DNA of 23,794 bases from positions 33,116 through 56,909 of the forward strand of contig DLKK01000096.1 of assembly GCA_002478955.1 (NCBI GenBank), given 5' to 3'. This document shows, one piece after another, positions 22,145-23,794 of the stretch. The notes beneath the pieces are model-generated. The model made no database searches. It had not been told where the DNA came from and saw only the letters and a list, made by a program, of their open reading frames with translations. Both the position numbers and the translations under genes were made by a program. This stretch comes from Treponema sp. UBA7590 (lineage in GTDB: Bacteria; Spirochaetota; Spirochaetia; Treponematales; Treponemataceae). Each line of letters starts with the position of its first letter. The stretch's first letter is position 1.

Positions 22145-22768
22145 TTACGAACCAATCGTGCCTTTTGTGGAAGGAATCGAGCCGTTTCGGCGTGGGTCAA
22201 TTTCCACAGCGGCACGGATTGCACGGGCTGCGGCTTTGAATAAACCTTCCATTTTGTGATGATCACTGCGGCCACGCAATGTATCAAGGTGAAGATTGCA
22301 TTGTGCGCTGTTTACAAAAGCTTGCCAGAAATCTTCAAAACAATCAGTCTGGAAACTTGCCTCAACGCCGTTTGCGTTCAAACTAACCAAGGGAATTCCT
22401 GTAAGTTCCGCATTGCAGACAAGAAATGGACGCCCACCAAAATCAACTGCCGCACGCAACAATGACTCATCCATCGGATACAAGAACGAGCCGGTTCTGT
22501 AGATTCCGGCACAATCGCCCAAGGCTTTTGCAAAACATGCGCCAAGAACAATCCCAGTGTCTTCAATCAGATGATGCTGGTCAACATTCAGATCCCCCTT
22601 AATTGTGCCGCTTAAATCAAAAAGTCCGTGCTTGCAGAAAGAACGCAACATATGGTCAAAAAATCCAATCGGATTTTCCATTTCGCATTTGCCAGAGCCA
22701 TCAAGATTCAATGTAAGAGAAATCTGCGTTTCCCCGGTTTTTCGTTCAACAGTTGATATGCGAGCCAT
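22145..22768 (-). CDS. hisB: Imidazoleglycerol-phosphate dehydratase
   Basis: HisB dehydrates imidazole-glycerol phosphate to imidazole-acetol phosphate, step six of histidine synthesis. This is the short monofunctional form (207 residues), without the phosphatase domain found in E. coli. The manganese-binding histidine clusters are present: FFDHML, DQHHLIEDTG and SDHHKMEGLFKA. The C-terminus RNGSIPSTKG also matches the family. The ATG at 22766-22768 follows AAGGA; a TTG two codons earlier overlaps that site and is less likely. It follows hisG by 32 bp on the same strand and is the last gene before the shared terminator. Confidence 0.95.
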   Translation of the reverse strand: MARISTVERKTGETQISLTLNLDGSGKCEMENPIGFFDHMLRSFCKHGLFDLSGTIKGDLNVDQHHLIEDTGIVLGACFAKALGDCAGIYRTGSFLYPMDESLLRAAVDFGGRPFLVCNAELTGIPLVSLNANGVEASFQTDCFEDFWQAFVNSAQCNLHLDTLRGRSDHHKMEGLFKAAARAIRAAVEIDPRRNGSIPSTKGTIGS

Positions 22769-22800
22769 TTTCAATCCTTAAAAAATTCCAAAATCTAATA

Positions 22801-23673
22801 TTACAAGATAACCTTGCGCAATTCATATTCCAAAATATCAGTTGCGCCAAGACTCTGCAATTTTGGAAGCAAAGTTGGAACTTCACTTTTTTTAACCGCA
22901 ATTTTTACAGCATAACCATCATCGCCAAACAAAGGTGAAACGGTCGGGCTTTTCATTGAAGGAATTCCTTTTATCAGCTTGTCAAAATCAGCTTTCGCAA
23001 CGTTCATTTCAAGCATTACGCGCGAACGGGCTGCAAGAACCGCCTCAAAAAGCATTTTAAGCTCAAGGATTTTCTGTTTTTTGGCAGGATTTTTCATCGC
23101 TTCTTTTGAAGCATACATCCGCGTTGAAGATTCCATCAGCGTATCAACAATCTTCAGCCGGTTTGCGCGCAAAGAAGAACCTGTTGAAGTGTTATCAATA
23201 AGAATCTGCGCAAGAGCATCATCATTGTCCTGAACAAAACCTTCAGAAGTTCCCCATGTGCGGAATATTGTTCCGTCAATTTTTTTTGCGGCAATATATT
23301 TTTTTGTAAGATTCTGATATTCAGTTGCGATTGTAATCTTGCCTTTCAGCAATTTTTCGTAATCTTTTGTTTCTGGAATAGCGGCAACAATGCGGACAGG
23401 ATCAAACCCCAAATCCATAATTTCTTCAACATCATTTTCTACGCCATTTTCATAAACCCAATCTTTTCCGCTGAATCCAACATCAGCACAATTCTGAGCA
23501 AGCAAAGCACTTGTAATCTGAGGTTTTACAACCTGAAAAGCCAAATCCTCTTGGTTTGTAACAGGGAAATAAGTTCTATCCGGCAAATGAATGGAAATTC
23601 CTACATCATTCAAAAGTTCGTAAACCGATTCATAAATTCGGCCCTTAGCCAAAAGAATCTTTAATTTTTCCAT
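22801..23673 (-). CDS. hisG: ATP phosphoribosyltransferase, long form
   Basis: HisG catalyses the first, committed step of histidine synthesis, joining ATP and PRPP. At 290 residues it is the long form, which works without HisZ and carries its own C-terminal regulatory domain. The catalytic part opens KLKILLAKGRIYESVYELL and includes DVGFSGKDWVYENG near 64-77, ITIATEYQNLTKKYIAAKKI near 112-131 and the PRPP-binding region DALAQILIDNTSTGSSLRAN near 150-169. The last 75 residues (IKGIPSMKSPTVSPLFGDDG onward) are the histidine-binding HisG_C domain. TAGGAG lies before the ATG. The leader is short, so neither a T-box nor a His-rich leader peptide is present upstream. Only hisG and hisB are seen here; other his genes must lie elsewhere. 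Confidence 0.95.
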   Translation of the reverse strand: MEKLKILLAKGRIYESVYELLNDVGISIHLPDRTYFPVTNQEDLAFQVVKPQITSALLAQNCADVGFSGKDWVYENGVENDVEEIMDLGFDPVRIVAAIPETKDYEKLLKGKITIATEYQNLTKKYIAAKKIDGTIFRTWGTSEGFVQDNDDALAQILIDNTSTGSSLRANRLKIVDTLMESSTRMYASKEAMKNPAKKQKILELKMLFEAVLAARSRVMLEMNVAKADFDKLIKGIPSMKSPTVSPLFGDDGYAVKIAVKKSEVPTLLPKLQSLGATDILEYELRKVIL

Positions 23674-23706
23674 TTTTGCACTCCTAGAATTTCAAATTAT
23701 AAACAT

Positions 23707-23736
23707 ATTATAATAGAAGAAACGCAACAAATTCAA
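23707..23736 (-). promoter_or_regulatory. Candidate hisG-hisB promoter
   Basis: On minus, a perfect TATAAT (23712-23707) lies 18 bp after TTGAAT (23736-23731), about 33 bp before the hisG start codon. Repeat copy C begins just upstream. Confidence 0.5.
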
Positions 23737-23740
23737 TGTT

Positions 23741-23794
23741 ATAGCCTGAATGACGATTTTTATTTTTTGTGAAACAAATTGAATGAGCTACCAG
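23741..23794 (+). repeat. Dispersed ~54-bp repeat, copy C (window end)
   Basis: It begins ATAGCCTGAATGACGA, contains TTTGTGAAAC and ends AAATTGAATGAGCTACCAG at the last base of the window. It shares the TTTGTGAAA centre with copy A and the full length with copy B. The element may continue beyond the window. Confidence 0.6.

Noticed and set aside
23674..23740. T-box or His attenuator before hisG
   Set aside because: A plausible promoter lies about 33 bp before the ATG, leaving too little leader for either structure, and there is no His-codon-rich peptide.

Overview
The window looks like a piece of chromosome from a spirochaete, most likely a host-associated Treponema. This rests on the AT-rich composition, the gene content (type III glutamine synthetase, FemX-like protein, DUF2804 protein, several large proteins I recognise only as spirochaete-type hypotheticals), the use of TTG/GTG starts, and a poly-G tract in a lipoprotein gene. 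The genus is an inference; there is no rRNA or other decisive marker. The two window ends carry outward-pointing copies of one ~54-bp repeat, with a third copy inside, so the window may be an assembly contig that stops at a repeat.

Layout. 1-1.5 kb: purD (+). 1.5-6.3 kb: a nitrogen-assimilation block on the minus strand, with an ammonium channel fused to a P-II domain (amt-glnB) and a type III glutamine synthetase (glnN), separated by a small exported protein on the plus strand. 6.3-9.1 kb: a FemAB-family peptidoglycan aminoacyltransferase and the bifunctional NAD(P)H-hydrate repair enzyme (nnr), both minus. 9.15-10.59 kb: an accessory stretch with dispersed repeats, a Phd-VapC type toxin-antitoxin pair, a 23-bp-period array of palindromes and a ~190-bp repeat element. 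10.6-13.8 kb (+): Lrp/AsnC regulator, class I aminotransferase, and a membrane-anchored TPR protein with an Mrr-like C-terminus. 13.8-19.3 kb (-): a five-gene operon of DUF2804 protein, large hypothetical, zincin-like protein, small exported protein and rsmG. 19.4-22.1 kb (+): a beta-CASP metallo-beta-lactamase nuclease and a lipoprotein with the poly-G tract. 22.1-23.7 kb (-): hisG-hisB.

The most interesting system is the paired control region of amt-glnB and glnN. The two promoters are near copies (shared TTCTCTTGCA, an 8-nt T-run, 17-bp spacing, TATAAM). Each predicted transcript begins at once with a small hairpin whose six-base loop is AA(T/G)GGC. The 3' arm of that hairpin is also the start of a strong intrinsic terminator placed before the ribosome binding site. 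The amt leader repeats the hairpin-plus-terminator module a second time. This is the layout of transcription antitermination. The A1/G4 hexaloop resembles the loops bound by ANTAR-domain antiterminators that control nitrogen genes in other bacteria, but the usual two-hairpin ANTAR element is not obvious here. The regulator is not in the window. No tRNA, rRNA, CRISPR array or insertion-sequence transposase was seen.
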